This document shows positions 19,812 to 33,331 of a stretch of DNA of 64,000 nt, piece by piece. The notes beneath the pieces were generated by a model. It saw only the letters and a program-made list of their open reading frames with translations, was not told the DNA's origin and searched no databases. Location: the NCBI GenBank assembly GCA_024195265.1, contig JAJLRJ010000005.1:36974605-37038604 (forward strand), read 5' to 3'. The translations under genes were made by a program, and so were the position numbers. This stretch comes from Dendrophyllia cribrosa (taxonomy: Eukaryota > Cnidaria > Anthozoa > Scleractinia > Dendrophylliidae). The first letter of the stretch is position 1, and each line of letters begins with the position of its first letter.

Positions 19812-22800
19812 AGAAGAACGGGAGAGCCATAAGCTTTTGACTTTATTTGAATACTTAGATTAAACTAATTTTTATGAAATCATGGTATTTAGACTGTGAC
19901 AAGTTGTACAACAAATCGGAGCTATGACAGCTTTTTCTAGCGCAGTAGTTTTGATACGCGAGTCGAGTGAATCATGACTTATTTTAAGCCTGTTTGGTGT
20001 CGCCAAATCGAACCCCGGGCTGAAAACTAATGTTTTCGTTTTCCCAGAAACAAATAAGTTTTTCAAGAAAAAAAACTACACAGCAATTGTATACTTACTA
20101 AAGGCTACCTGTATGCAAAAGAAGAGCGAATTTTAGTTTTTTAACTTTGCCGTGTAATGTTTGATTTTTGCACGGATTTGCTCTTAATAGCTCGAACGAC
20201 TTTTCAGGTTGAAGTATAAACCGCTCTGAAGTAAATCTTTACGGCAATAAACTTAAGCTTACATAAAAAAAACTGAGCAACCAAGTGGTTTGTTATTCAA
20301 TGTACTGTAGAATCGAATAATTACCTTGAGAAATGATAAACCAAGATAAACAGTGGTTCGTTCAGTGCTTGATGGACCCCAAAAAGCCGTTTAATTCTGT
20401 TAAAATTAATAAGCGCTGGAGTTTAATCAGGTTTAATGAGAACAGGACAGAAGCAGCGTGAGACAGCATGACAGAAGGCGGCGATCAAGAAATAGCATAA
20501 AAATGAGATGCATAAATCACTGATAAGACATAAAATGATACATGACATGAAAATGAATCACTTTTACTGGAAGAAAAGAGTAGTTTCTGATTTCAGCTTG
20601 TGTTTATTTGAGCTTCCAATTACAGTGTAAAATCGGTAAAATAAAGTCTTGACATAGCCGATCCTGCTTCGTTTATCCGCGTTTGCCAACTTCATTTTTT
20701 ATATTTCGATATTTGTTGATCGAAATCGATCAAAATCGAACTGTAAAAAAATCGATAATCACAAGAAATCGTGTGATTGGCTTTTATCAAATTCCGATAT
20801 TTGTCGAATGATTAGTATTGAATTCAATCTACAACGATCGATTTTTATAGACTATTGAAATTATTGACATGTTACACCCTGATATCAGCTTGATAGTACA
20901 TGTACAGTGTAGCTTTCGCGATAATTTTCAAAGTTAATACATATGCTATACGGTAAGGTTTTAAGCTTGCTCTTGACATGTTTTGTCCACATTTGAACTT
21001 ATAAGAGGTTTTAAATATGACGTGTAGCTAGAAAGATGTTTCGTTGCCTTTCGTTTCACCTGTTTCACTGTATTTCAAGCACGAAGATGTACAGTAGATC
21101 TTTGACAGTGGAAATTAGAGGTGGAAGTAAAACAAAAACCTGAGGGTCTGCATCTTGCATCATGCTCTAGAATTAAATTTGTTATCAACTACAAGATCTG
21201 TCATACAGTTGTATTGCTATTTTGAAGTTTTGTTTATTTTGTTCTCCTAAGGTAATCAGACTTTCAAAAACTACAGTCACATGTACATGTTGTGGTTTAC
21301 ATTTCAAAGAAGGAACAAGTCGGATAAAGGTAATGGCTCTGTCAATTCCAAGCCCGCTCATTCCCCCCCCCCCCCCCAATGGCTCCGTCAATTCCAATAT
21401 GACTGCGTTCACTCTGTTGCTTGTTGCTCCGGTTCTCTTGAAAAGTGTGGGACCCAAACAATGTTTATCAACTCAGTTTTTGTATTTTTGAGGGCAATCA
21501 GGAAATTTAAAATAAAAAACTAAGGATTGTATGAGTCAACATTTAAAATCTGAAAGATAAGGTTGTTTTGACAATGCCCCACCCCCAGGCTGACCTGTTT
21601 TGGTAAATGCCCCACCCTTGGGAAGGAAAAGTTATAAAATGCCTGACAAATGCCCATAATCTGTTCTTCAATTTATTTATTTAATAATGCCCAATCTTGC
21701 AGCATGTGTTATAACTCAGAGTTCTTTCTACAATATTTTTAGAAGCAGCTGGTAGAAATAATTAGATTTCTAAAGAGACACAAATGAATGTAAGGCACGT
21801 GAGTTTAATATAGCAGAGTGTACATGTGAGCGGATGTTATATAACTTATGTTACATGTGAGTTTGTATGATTTGGTGCATATTTATGTCACGCAAAAATG
21901 TTTAAAATCTGTTTGTTCTTCAATTCTTGGACTTCCAACTTAGTATTAAATGGAAAATTATAACCAATTTGTGGATTTCAAATGGATTTGGAGCATTTAG
22001 GGGAAATGTCACTGAATTGCTGTCATTGCTTGCTTACTCGGCTCATCCAGCTGTCTCGTTTCACACAATGGATATTTCTGTCATCCTAAGATGTGTTAAT
22101 TATCACAGTGACGCTGCTAAATGACAAAACATCAAGAACAACTAAAATTATCCTTACGCTGTTTCGTATTCATGAGATGCATGGCTCTTAGAGCCCTTTC
22201 ATTGGACTGTGCATTAGGGGATTCCCTCTGTCCTCCCATGTAATATCAATAGTATGAAAGCTGTGGCAATGAAACTTGGTATAATTAAACAAGAAGCTGT
22301 ACACAGCTTGAACTTATGGTGTCTTTAACCCATTGCAGTATTTGATTCCCAAATGTTTTAAGTGCTTTTCTAGAGAAACATGAAATTGTGTCTAAAAAGT
22401 AAAACTACATTCAGTAGCTGACACTGGAAACCGCCATCGCTGACTGAAATGCAAAGTTATATAAAACACAAAACTTGCTGGAACAAAAATCCCATGTGGC
22501 AATAAGCGGTGAACACAATATCAAACAGTCCTATCCATCCATGAATGCCCCGCATTGTCTTGCGTAAAGTTTAAATATAATAAACATGCTTCTTGGTAGT
22601 TTGCCTGGGGAGGCAGCGGATTTTTGTTTTATCTTCACAAGGAGCTGTACCCATGAGTGGCGAAGCCATAAGCGATCGGTTGTCTATTTTGTCGCTCGGT
22701 TAAAAATAGTTTTGTCGATTTCTTTTGAATTATTGTCGTCTTTCTGATCAGAATTATTTTTATCCGACTCTTTCAGTCAGTTCTGAATTCTATGGCGGGT

Positions 22801-24528
22801 TTGCGATCAGAGTTAACGTGCAGTGCATGTCCTGGAGTCCCAGAAATGCCAGCTGAACGACCAGCTGAATGACCAATTCGTTCGTGACTAATGAAACGTT
22901 CATGAATTATTTTTCGTTGCTAACGGCTTTTGAATTATTTTAGCAGACGGTTTTATTTGTTTTACACCTTCTGAAGGATTTTTTTTTTAACTACGACCGA
23001 CCGCTGAAATTGTGTGTGTAAACAAACACGGCGAAGCGAAGCGACAAGTTTTCGGCTAACTGTAACAAAACAACGTACTCTTATTTATAATGATTTTATC
23101 CGCTTTAAGGTATTGAATTGCAGAGGCTGAAAGTATGGTAATTTTGGGAGTTTATCTGTGAGACATGGCGCTCGCGAGCGACCGGGCGCCTAGATTTCAT
23201 GTGTATCATCATTTGTTTACCTTGATTTTGAATTTTGACTTCCGGGGCGTGCTGATTGGTTAAAATTTGACAGTTGACAAGCTAAAGCAATCCGCGGGTT
23301 CTTGTGGGCGGCAGCTGCGATTTTGAAGGATGCGTGCAGGCTTCCCTTCTTCGCATGACCCCGCCGTCCGACTGGAAGCCTGTCCGCAGGCTAGTTATTC
23401 TTCTTTCTGCTTCTCAAGTTAACACACATGAGGCCACGAGATCACAAGGCCTCAATAATTTGTCAATATTAATCAGATCAGTGAGACAAAAATCAATTAT
23501 AACTTCTTCCTCGGCTATGCCATGAGTAATAAAGATTTAATATATACTTTAAGATAGGTCATATGATTGTGATGGTATCAAATCAGTCAAGAGTTCACAA
23601 TCTTGGATCTCCATACAGGATTAACCAAATTTGACTCAAAATTAATTTAAACCAATACAAGGATGCTACATGAAGAAAGATCTAAAATTGTAACTGGTAC
23701 TTTGTAATAAGAGAACCACAGTTTCAATTCTGCAAGACATGTTTCATCAGCCTTGCTCTTCTGTCATTGTCAGTTACATGTACATGTACAATTTGGAATC
23801 TAAAGATGCTTTTTTTTTCTCACCCTTGTGTTCTGCAGTACTTAAGGAACTTGTCTACTCCACTCCTTGGAAAAAATGAAATGCTTAAATGTAAAGTGCT
23901 TAAGTATATACATGTACTCAAACAATTAGTTCTTTGTTTACCTGTAGAAAGGCAATCAAATTGCAGACTGTTTTTACAAGCCCCAGTGCCTTGCTTAAAG
24001 TGAAAGAATAATTTAATGTTACTATTAATAATAATTACAATATTCAGCTAGCAGAGCTGTCACTAAGATTCAAGTTGTCGGGTAAATGCAATTAGTAGGC
24101 AGGCAGTCAAACAGCTGGGGAGTTCTTTTGGTTCTATTTTCCTTCTATTTTCCTATGAAAGTATGGGGTCATGCTCATAGTAGCCAGGGGAAATCCCTGG
24201 CACCCAGCCCTTAGTGGCAGCCCTGAACTACAGTAGGTACATGTATACCAGCAGTTAATCCTTTTTTATGTCTGAAAAATTCATCAATCAATTTAAGATG
24301 CTTACTTCCTATATTAATCAAATTGTTTCTCCCAGGAAACATCACATACTTTACATGTACTGTCATGGGTTATGGACATAAAAGTCTACCACATTGTAAA
24401 CTCATTGCAAATGTGTGATCTTTCTAAGGTACATGTATGTTAATTTAAAATTGTTAATATATTAGTTTCCATGTAAATAAGAATAATTGGTTGTGGGTTT
24501 ATATTACATGCATGTTTATGTAATGTTT
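19812..24528. other. Gene-free stretch with scattered homopolymers
   Basis: No convincing coding region in 4.7 kb. Visible items: a CGATATTTGT-rich segment near 20700-20840, a C-run of about 16 at 21362-21378, repeated ATGCCCCACCC phrases near 21575-21620, and several TACATGTACATGTA palindromes (for example 23776). A possible hammerhead relic lies on the minus strand at 23721-23750. Confidence 0.4.
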
Positions 24529-24623
24529 AAAACACGAACAGCAGTGTTTTATCAAGTTTAAAAATTCGAGCGCGAAGCGCGAGAATTTTTAGACTTGATA
24601 AAACACGTGCTGTGAGTGTTTTG
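24529..24623. repeat. Hairpin MITE with GAGCGCGAAGCGCGAG loop
   Basis: AGTGTTTTATCAAGTTTAAA pairs with the arm ending in TTGATAAAACACGTGCT, and the outer AAACACGAACAG/GTGAGTGTTTT also nearly pairs. The loop GAGCGCGAAGCGCGAG is itself palindromic. Confidence 0.7.
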
Positions 24624-26591
24624 AACGGCTTCAAACACGAACCGCCAAAAGCATGTCCCTACGGAGATCAAACAAATGTGCTTTTTGTGAAAAGAGGATA
24701 TTAGCATACAAGAAAAACAAGTAGACTGATTAGCATACAGCGCATGTGCCACACTGGCTTCGATGAGGTGACCATGGCTTCCCGGCAACTGTCGAAAGTT
24801 TTGGTATTTTAAAGTTCTGAGGAAAAAAATAATCCATGAAAAATGCTATACCAAAGTTGACAGGTACGGTGGATAAAATGTCTAACAATTTTTATTCAGT
24901 GGCAGTGAATGAGTAGAAATGAGCAGCTTGCATCTCTGAACCACTCGCTTTCTTACCAATTTACACGTGGGCGCTGGTGTCATTCAAATAACGGCTTACT
25001 TGCTAAACTGTTGGTTGCTAATTTTGATGGAGAAGATTCCATATACATAGATATTGTAAAACAGTAGTACAGTATTTGTTGTACTAAGAATCCTGAATAA
25101 TTACTACCAACATTAGTATTCTTTATACAAAGAATACTAATAAGGAAAAGAAACCCATTGTCTTTTACCTATTATATTATCATTGTCTATTATATGGACT
25201 ACACATGCTCAGAACATAACTTGCAAGAAATTGTCTCTTTTCATGGTTCTTAATGAAGAAAAGTAAGAAAACTGAATACAATTGTATTTAGAATACATGT
25301 ATTTATGGCCCTTGAGGTGGGGGGGTTAACTCATGTGAGGGGGGCAGGGTAGTGTTTAAACTAGCCACAGTGTGTATTTATGCTAATCAAATGTCCCCGG
25401 ATAAATAAATGAGTTAAAAAAAAAGAATGCAAAAAAATGGAGGTGACACCAACTTTTATTTAGCAAAGTTAATGCAATGGCTACCAACCGTTCATGTGGT
25501 TAGTTTTCTTCCTCTGTGCACAGGCTGAGTTGCATGATGTAGGATGGCATTGTGACAAACTGTATGTGCAGTAAGGATGCACATAAACAATAAGTGCAAA
25601 CATGCTTAAATTAAAAGTTTTCTATTTCTAATCAACAGACTGTTGAAGAGGCATCCCTTGGTATATTCAGTATAAGCATAAGGTGGATTTTCTACGACTG
25701 AAACAGTGAAGGAAATTTTTTACAATTAATAATGATACTGTCTGTTTGTAAAAAGCGTTGTAGTGTAATTATCTGACCTTCCCTTTAAATCATTAAAGGG
25801 TTGTTCTCAACCAGGGTACATTGGTTTCTGAGGTTCTGTCTGTGGCCATTTTTGGGTGCTGCGAAAATGGCCACCCAGTGATTATTGCAAAAATTTAAGG
25901 TTGTATTGAGGTACATGTACATTGAAACTTTCTTTCTTTCTTAAAAAACATGAAAACAAATAGCAAATTAAAGTAATAAACAAAAAAATTGAGGAGCTGT
26001 CAAAGTGATTTAGATCACTTGATGGATGGGACATTCTTCTTAGTGAATTGGTTTTATTACATGTACATGTACGGTTTGATCATCCCCAGATCATACAGAA
26101 TAGAGAGTTTAAGCATCATGACAATGATCTTACTTTTTTCTAAAGCTTTGTCATCTTCCAAGTGAATGTACACTGATATAGGGAAGATAAATTATGGAAA
26201 ATGACAATAGTTTAATAATAATGACCAGTAGATTTTGTCGAATCAATTACCTTTTATGTGTGTCAGAAAGTCTTTTTAATGTATTATCATTGAAATTTAA
26301 ATAAATATATATTTTTTCAAATACTGCTGTATTATAAATCAATGTATATGGCGTTATTATGCAACATACATGTAGCATTTGACATTGCAAATACTGTATG
26401 CACCAAAACAAGTGCAAATGTACAATGTATGATACATTATTATTCGACATACATTGTAGCATTCTAGAGTGCAAATATGCATCAAAACGAGTGCAAATAT
26501 GACACGTTATTACACTCTTCTGACCGTGCACTAGGAAAAACAGCTTCAAAAACGTAGCCTTTAGGAGAATATTTCTGTCGAAAAATAAACA
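24624..26591. other. No gene seen
   Basis: AT-rich, with a G-rich tract at 25317-25351. A few TTAGTATTCTTT phrases invert around 25120. There is no coding signal. Confidence 0.4.
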
Positions 26592-26681
26592 TTTATTCAG
26601 TGAAAAGTTGTGTAATACGGCTGGGCATTTTTACTCGTCAGTAAATACTTAGCCGTATTACACAACTTTAAGCTGAATAAC
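26592..26681. repeat. Hairpin element, 30 bp arms
   Basis: TTATTCAGTGAAAAGTTGTG with TAATACGGCT at the left faces AGCCGTATTACACAACTTTA with AGCTGAATAA at the right. The loop is about 28 nt. Confidence 0.7.
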
Positions 26682-26929
26682 CTCTATTTACTAATAAGGG
26701 TCAGCGCATTTTTTTTTCTGCCCCCTCAAATTCTATATATTTAGTATGAACCCAACACCACAATTAGCACCTTTGAAAAGCAGGCCATGTGGTGTACACA
26801 TACGTTTATTTACAGGATTTACTTGAATGGCGCAGATTTTTCTTCAACGTTGTTGAAGTTCTTTTTTGGACTATAGGCTATGGAATATTATGTTAAATTA
26901 ATTATAATATATTATTTACGGTTTCACTT

Positions 26930-26973
<44 letters not shown>

Positions 26974-27511
26974 TATATGTATATTCATGCATTCACATTC
27001 ATGTATTCACATATCATCAGAAACTGGCTTTTGTTTTACTTTATTTATTGTAGTTTAACCACAAAGTAATCCGACTGACAAAACAGTTCCAACAACAAAT
27101 AGCCGGCTCAGTGCCATGTTTGTTTTCATTCATTCGTTCACTTCTATTTTAGCTGAGAAATCGTCTTCAAAATTACGTTTCTATGAAAAAGAATTCGATA
27201 TTTAATAAGCGAAAGAGTTCTGAAAAGTAGTATTTCCTCTCAAACGTGGGATTGTAATGTTTTAGGGTGCCAAAAACCTTGCGGTAAATTACTTACCTCT
27301 AGAACGTGGTCTAGCCGTACAAACGTGAACCTCAAACCGCAATCCTGACGGCAAGGCACTGGTCACGTGACTTCTTGACGTTCGCGGTTCGCGGGAAATG
27401 CCGAAAAACCTCGATCTTAAGGTCTCTATTATTCAAATTTGCGGTAATTATTATTTATAAGCACGATTTGAGAAAATTTGATTGACTTATCTTCGTCCAT
27501 CGACAATTTTC

Positions 27512-27659
27512 CGGGACCGTGAACTTAGGATACGTTTCGCGTATCTTAGGATGGACATAAGTGAATAACACTTAGGACATATCTTAGGAAGCTCCTAAAT
27601 TTTATCCTAAGTTATATTTTAGGATATATCTTAGGTAGGATTTCGTAAATCCGGCCCCT
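27512..27659. repeat. Possible Harbinger-like MITE inside the duplication
   Basis: It runs from GGGACCGTGAACTTAGGATA to TCGTAAATCCGGCCCC and is full of CTTAGGA motifs. The right end resembles, in reverse complement, the left end of the Harbinger element at 36620. It is present in both copies of the duplication (copy 2 at 38588-38734). The left boundary is uncertain. Confidence 0.35.
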
Positions 27660-30600
27660 GTTTATTAAATACGAAGCATTTTTTGCACGAAAAAGGGTGA
27701 CCCTTGTGCCAGAGCTACACTGGATAAGCCAACTCTTCATACCTTTTTTTACAAAATGCAGAAAACGATTGTACATGTATGAGAAATTCAAATTTTTCCA
27801 TTCTGATATGTAGGGTTATCTTTTGTCGAGGATTGGGCTACCCTCTTAACCGGAACATTTTGTTGTTTATATAAATGCTTTGTTTGCCGAGGCAGGGCAA
27901 ATCACGGTGCACCGCGTGTCACGAAAAGCATGCGGTTTCTAGGTTAAAAATGCAACATTTTATTAAAGAAGTAAGATTTTCATCAACGACCACAGTGATC
28001 GAATGAGCAAAAGGAACTCGAAAAAAAATGAGTAGATGTAAATAATAGCTTTTTTTGGAGTTATGAATATTGAAGCAGGATTATTTTAAAATTACTTATC
28101 CTACTGGCTTTGACTGGTTTTAATAACAATAATTATAATAATTTGGCCGGATTTGACAAATAAAAAAAAATATAGCTTTTGAAGCGAAATATTGATTAAA
28201 GAAGGAAATTTTCTTTTCAATAAACAAAGACCACATTAAATTTAAATTTATTATTAGAAAGAAGGTTATTACTGTGTTTGAATCCTTAAAATGAGTTTCG
28301 ATTAGCTAAGTAGGGTCAACTTGGATTTTGTCAGCGGGGGAAAATTTCTGTTGTATCACGAAACGCTTATATCATGAATTATCGGCTGCTTGACAAAGAC
28401 GTGGGGCTACACAGTCCATTAGAAGAAAGATTATTTCTGATGATTTGAACAGTTGAACTTGGAATCGGTCAGCAGGGACAACTCTTAATAAGTTTGTTGT
28501 TTTATGAAACGATCAGTAGACAGCATGGTGACCATCAAAAGGCTAAAGAAAATAAATGTTTACAAATCTTGATCACCTACCATTACGACCACACTGAATT
28601 ATCAGCTGTTTGGAGGCATGTCAGGCTGAATGTTGTTTGAAAACTTCACACAATTCTCAAAGTTAAGGTTTATTTAAAAAGAAAACGGAACTAAAGGAGC
28701 ATCTAAGTTTTCTTTTAGACATAATTTACGCTTGAAACTTTGTTATTTTATTAAATCAAGGTTCTATTTTTAGCGTTATTCAGTTCAAACAACTCATAGA
28801 ACAAAGAACAAAATATATATCTTGTCATATTTAATAAGAGGTATCTGGCACCACAAAGGTTTTGCTAAGGTAGATTTGATATTATGGCCTCCTCTTGTGC
28901 AAGTTAACTGTAAAATTGACCAAGTAGGCTGGCATTTTCCATCACATTGTTACAAAAAAAATAGAAGAATCACCTGTGAAAAAGGATATTGAATCTAGCC
29001 TCAACATCTGCTTCGAAGTTTATCGTTCATCACTAGGATGTCATCTTGAACACAAGACACCGACGAAACCAAGCTGCTGGATGCTGGACATCAATTTGTA
29101 AATGATAAATCAGCAATGATTTCTTTTAATTATCGAGATTATGTCTTTTTATTCTTTCAAAAACATTATAATCACAGCGACTTTCTGTCGTAATAAACGT
29201 CATGAATAATTACCGTTTGAGACTTGGATCATTCAGAATCAGAATCTTAATCTTAATCATGAACATTGTGTAATTATGTTACCAGTGGGGATCATTGCTT
29301 TCAAACCAACGAAAGAAAAAATAATTAGAATCCAAACCGCAGTCAGTAAAAATTAAACACTATATTCGCAATGATTTTTGTCGTCATAAAAACATATACA
29401 TTTCACCTCTGTAGAGGTAGTTCACTAGAACAAAATTTGTTTATATCAACTTTTCCTCCATAAAAGTTTTCAGATTGTAGAGAACCTCCCTCGAATGCAC
29501 TCTTAACTGGCATTTTGTGTTGGCAGATGATTTTTTCTGAGTGTTAATGAATAGTCAGATCATTGTTTGGGACTTGGATCATTCAGAATCAGAATCTCTT
29601 AAGATTAAAATCTTAATCATGAACATCGTGTAATTATCTTTCCAGTGGGGGACTATTTGCTTCCAAAACAACCAAAGAGAAACATTATTAGGATTAAAAT
29701 CGCAGTCATAATAAAATGGTCGACCATATTCTTCAGATTACAAAGGCATCCGTCTTAATGCTTTGCATAGCTGTTTGAAGTCGGTTTAGCTAAGGTAAAA
29801 CCAATATAATGCCGTTGTCATAAAAGTTAAAACAATAAGAACATTATGTTAAAAACCCAATGCACCATACCACCACCGTTGATAGCTTATACCATTATTT
29901 GTTTCACCTCCTGCTTTCAATATTTTCAATTATATATCGATATTTTTTCTGCTTGTTTATTTAAAACAAGGTATGTTTTTGTAGGTGGAGTAAAATACGC
30001 GAGAAGATTTTAAAGTTGAACACGGATGTCAGAATGAAAAGTCATGTTTCAGGTGATTTTAAGTAGTACATCAACTGTAGTTTTCTTTTAACCATAACAT
30101 TATGCCATTTTGGTTATATATTACATTTAAAACCGTGAAGTTTTTTATCAGGTTTTAAATAGCAATTTTTAAGAGCCGTTGTCAGTAACTATTGTTTTTA
30201 TTTACCCGAAAAGACCCTTATGGTAAACTATTTTCAAAAATGATATTAAAAAGTTCCAGCGAATTTTTATTTTGGCCAAAAAGGAGAAAGTTCGAAATAG
30301 GCCTAAACGTGCTCGAAGACCCGATAAAAATTATGCAAAATAGTACATTTTCAAAACGCTCGTAAACGACAACGAAAAGTTGTCTTCCATTCATTTTTTC
30401 ACAACTTGTGAAACATCCCTTAGACTTGCTTTTCAACTGCATTTCATGTCGGTCTAAACTTTTTTTTCTTATGTTTACCGGCGTGAAAAATACAATATTT
30501 GCTATTCCGTTAATACACTGAATTTTACCATATTTTAGAAGACCATAACATCGGGGTTATACGAATATTCAGGTAGAAAAAGGACTCGTTTGAACGGGCA

Positions 30601-30946
30601 TTTCTTCTTGTTTATCGCATAAAAATATTTAGTTTGGCCCGTTAAAAGCGAGCGCGCAAGATGAAAATGTATGGAGTACATTTTCACAGATTTCGCCATG
30701 TTTTTTTTGCACCCCTACTGCAAGTCACGCATTGTATTCAGACAAAAGTCAGGTAAATCAACGTATCTGGTCTCTACTATTGCTTTTAAACATTTTACAT
30801 ATTTATATTTGAACTAAAGCAGTTCCCTATCTTAAATTAACTTTGTTTTTACGTGAAATTTTTGTGTTTATTTTATATTTACGCAAGTTCTAAATAAAGG
30901 AACAATTGGCGATGAAAGATTTACGATGGCCTACAAGGGACATGCT

Positions 30947-32812
30947 GCAAACAAAAAAGAAAACACGCAAACAAAAAAGAAACCATGCAAATAAAAAAGA
31001 AAACACGCAAATAAAAAAGAAAACACACAAATAAAAAAGAAAACACACAAATAAAAAAGAAAACACACAAATAAAAAAAGAAAACACGCAAATAAAAAAG
31101 AAAACACACAAATAAAAAAGAAAACACACAAATAAAAAAGAAAACACACAAATAAAAAAGAAAACACGCAAATAAAAAAGAAAACACGCAAATAAAAAAG
31201 AAAACACGCAAATAAAAAAGAAAACACGCAAATAAAAAAGAAAACACACAAATAAAAAAGAAAACACGCAAATAAAAAAGAAAACACACAAATAAAAAAG
31301 AAAACACGCAAATAAAAAAGAAAACACGCAAATAAAAAAGAAAACACGCAAATAAAAAAGAAAACACGCAAATAAAAAAGAAAACACGCAAATAAAAAAG
31401 AAAACACGCAAATAAAAAAGAAAACACGCAAATAAAAAAGAAAACACACAAATAAAAAAGAAAACACGCAAATAAAAAAGAAAACACGCAAATAAAAAAG
31501 AAAACACGCAAATAAAAAAGAAAACACGCAAATAAAAAAGAAAACACGCAAATAAAAAAGAAAACACGCAAATAAAAAAGAAAACACGCAAATAAAAAAG
31601 AAAACACGCAAATAAAAAAGAAAACACACAAATAAAAAAGAAAACACGCAAATAAAAAAGAAAACACGCAAATAAAAAAGAAAACACGCAAATATAAAAG
31701 AAAACACACAAATAAAAAAGAAACCATGCAAATAAAAAAGAAAACACGCAAATAAAAAAGAAAACACGCAAATAAAAAAGAAAACACACAAATAAAAAAG
31801 AAAACACGCAAATAAAAAAGAAAACACGCAAATAAAAAAGAAAACACGCAAATATAAAAGAAAACACACAAATAAAAAAGAAACCATGCAAATAAAAAAG
31901 AAAACACGCAAATAAAAAAGAAAACACGCAAATAAAAAAGAAAACACACAAATAAAAAAGAAAACACGCAAATAAAAAAGAAAACACGCAAATAAAAAAG
32001 AAAACACGCAAATAAAAAAGAAAACACGCAAATAAAAAAGAAAACACGCAAATAAAAAAGAAAACACACAAATAAAAAAGAAAACACGCAAATAAAAAAG
32101 AAAACACGCAAATAAAAAAGAAAACACGCAAATAAAAAAGAAAACACACAAATAAATAAGAAAACACGCAAATAAAAAAGAAAACACGCAAATAAAAAAG
32201 AAAACACGCAAATAAAAAAGAAAACACGCAAATAAAAAAGAAAACACGCAAATAAAAAAGAAAACACACAAATAAAAAAGAAAACACGCAAATAAAAAAG
32301 AAAACACGCAAATAAAAAAGAAAACACGCAAATATAAAAGAATACACACAAATAAAAAAGAAACCATGCAAATAAAAAAGAAAACACGCAAATAAAAAAG
32401 AAAACACGCAAATAAAAAAGAAAACACGCAAATATAAAAGAAAACACGCAAATAAAAAAGAAAACACGCAAATAAAAAAGAAAACACGCAAATGAAAAAG
32501 AAAACACGCAAATAAAAAAGAAAACACGCAAATAAAAAAGAAAACACGCAAATAAAAAAGAAAACACGCAAATAAAAAAGAAAACACGCAAATAAAAAAG
32601 AAAACACGCAAATAAAAAAGAAAACACGCAAATAAAAAAGAAAACACGCAAATAAAAAAGAAAACACGCAAATAAAAAAGAAAACACGCAAATAAAAAAG
32701 AAAACACGCAAATAAAAAAGAAACCACGCAAACAAACAGAAATATGCAAACAAAACGGAAACTACGCAAATAAAAAAGAAACCATGCAAATAAAAAAGAA
32801 ACCACGCAACCA
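30947..32812. repeat. Minisatellite A: about 93 units of 20 bp
   Basis: The unit AAAACACGCAAATAAAAAAG repeats with strict 20 bp phase, and no indel is seen from about 31080 to 32740. Variants (CACACAA, CCATGCAA, AATATAAAAG) are not random. The trio AATATAAAAG, CACACAA, CCATGCAA recurs at about 31690, 31850 and 32330, multiples of 160 bp, indicating an eight-unit higher-order repeat. Shorter arrays of the same unit lie at 44700-44870 and 54208-54260. The long open frames on the minus strand follow from the repeat lacking stops there and are not proteins. Confidence 0.95.
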
Positions 32813-32920
32813 CGCCTAGAGTCTTTAGAGTTGTCTCATTTGTCCTGCTACGTTCTGCCGCTGCTTTTCTGTTTGGTCCATTATGTATAAAGCGGGATCA
32901 GGGTCAAAATTCACTTCTTA

Positions 32921-33108
32921 ATAGGAACAGGCGCAACAAAGAGCCAGGCACAGCGTAATAGGAACAGGTACAGTGTAATAGGAACAGGCACAGTGTAATA
33001 GGAACAGGCACAGTGTAATAGGAACAGGTACATCGTAATAGGAACAGGCACAACGTAATAGGAACAGGCATAGAGTAATAAAAAGGCACAGCGTAATAGG
33101 AACACACA
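32921..33108. repeat. Minisatellite B: about nine units of 20 bp
   Basis: The unit GGAACAGGCACAGTGTAATA repeats with 20 bp period and a few substitutions; the last unit is shortened. The inverted relative at 44515-44556 has only two units. Confidence 0.9.
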
Positions 33109-33331
33109 CACCATATTACATTTAAGAGCTGCTGTCTGTAAATATCGAGAACTCGCCATCAAAACTGAATTTTCGGATTTATTCATATTTGGTCAGGAGA
33201 AACCCTTTGGTGACCTATATACGAAAATTACATTCAAACTTTCCAAAGACTTCGTTTTCGAATAATCCGCCACAAACTAAAATGCCGTGTTGAGGTCGCA
33301 GTTAGGGCATGTTTAAATGGTCTCGGGTACC

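Noticed and set aside
28418..28450. CTGATGA on the plus strand in the duplicated unit
   Set aside because: The following sequence lacks a stem and the GAAA box expected for a hammerhead.
29986..30052. Exon-like segment between a TTTTTGTAG acceptor and a CAG/GTGATT donor, also at 41206-41275
   Set aside because: Short open peptide without family resemblance. It is preserved in both copies only because the duplication is recent, and no neighbouring exons were found.
30890..32813. Three overlapping ORFs of 619-630 codons on the minus strand
   Set aside because: They are the 20 bp minisatellite read in three phases; identical hydrophobic repeats in all frames are not evidence of a protein.
30947..33108. 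Possible CRISPR array
   Set aside because: Units are contiguous 20-mers without unique spacers, and the surroundings are eukaryotic. No CRISPR array is present in the window.
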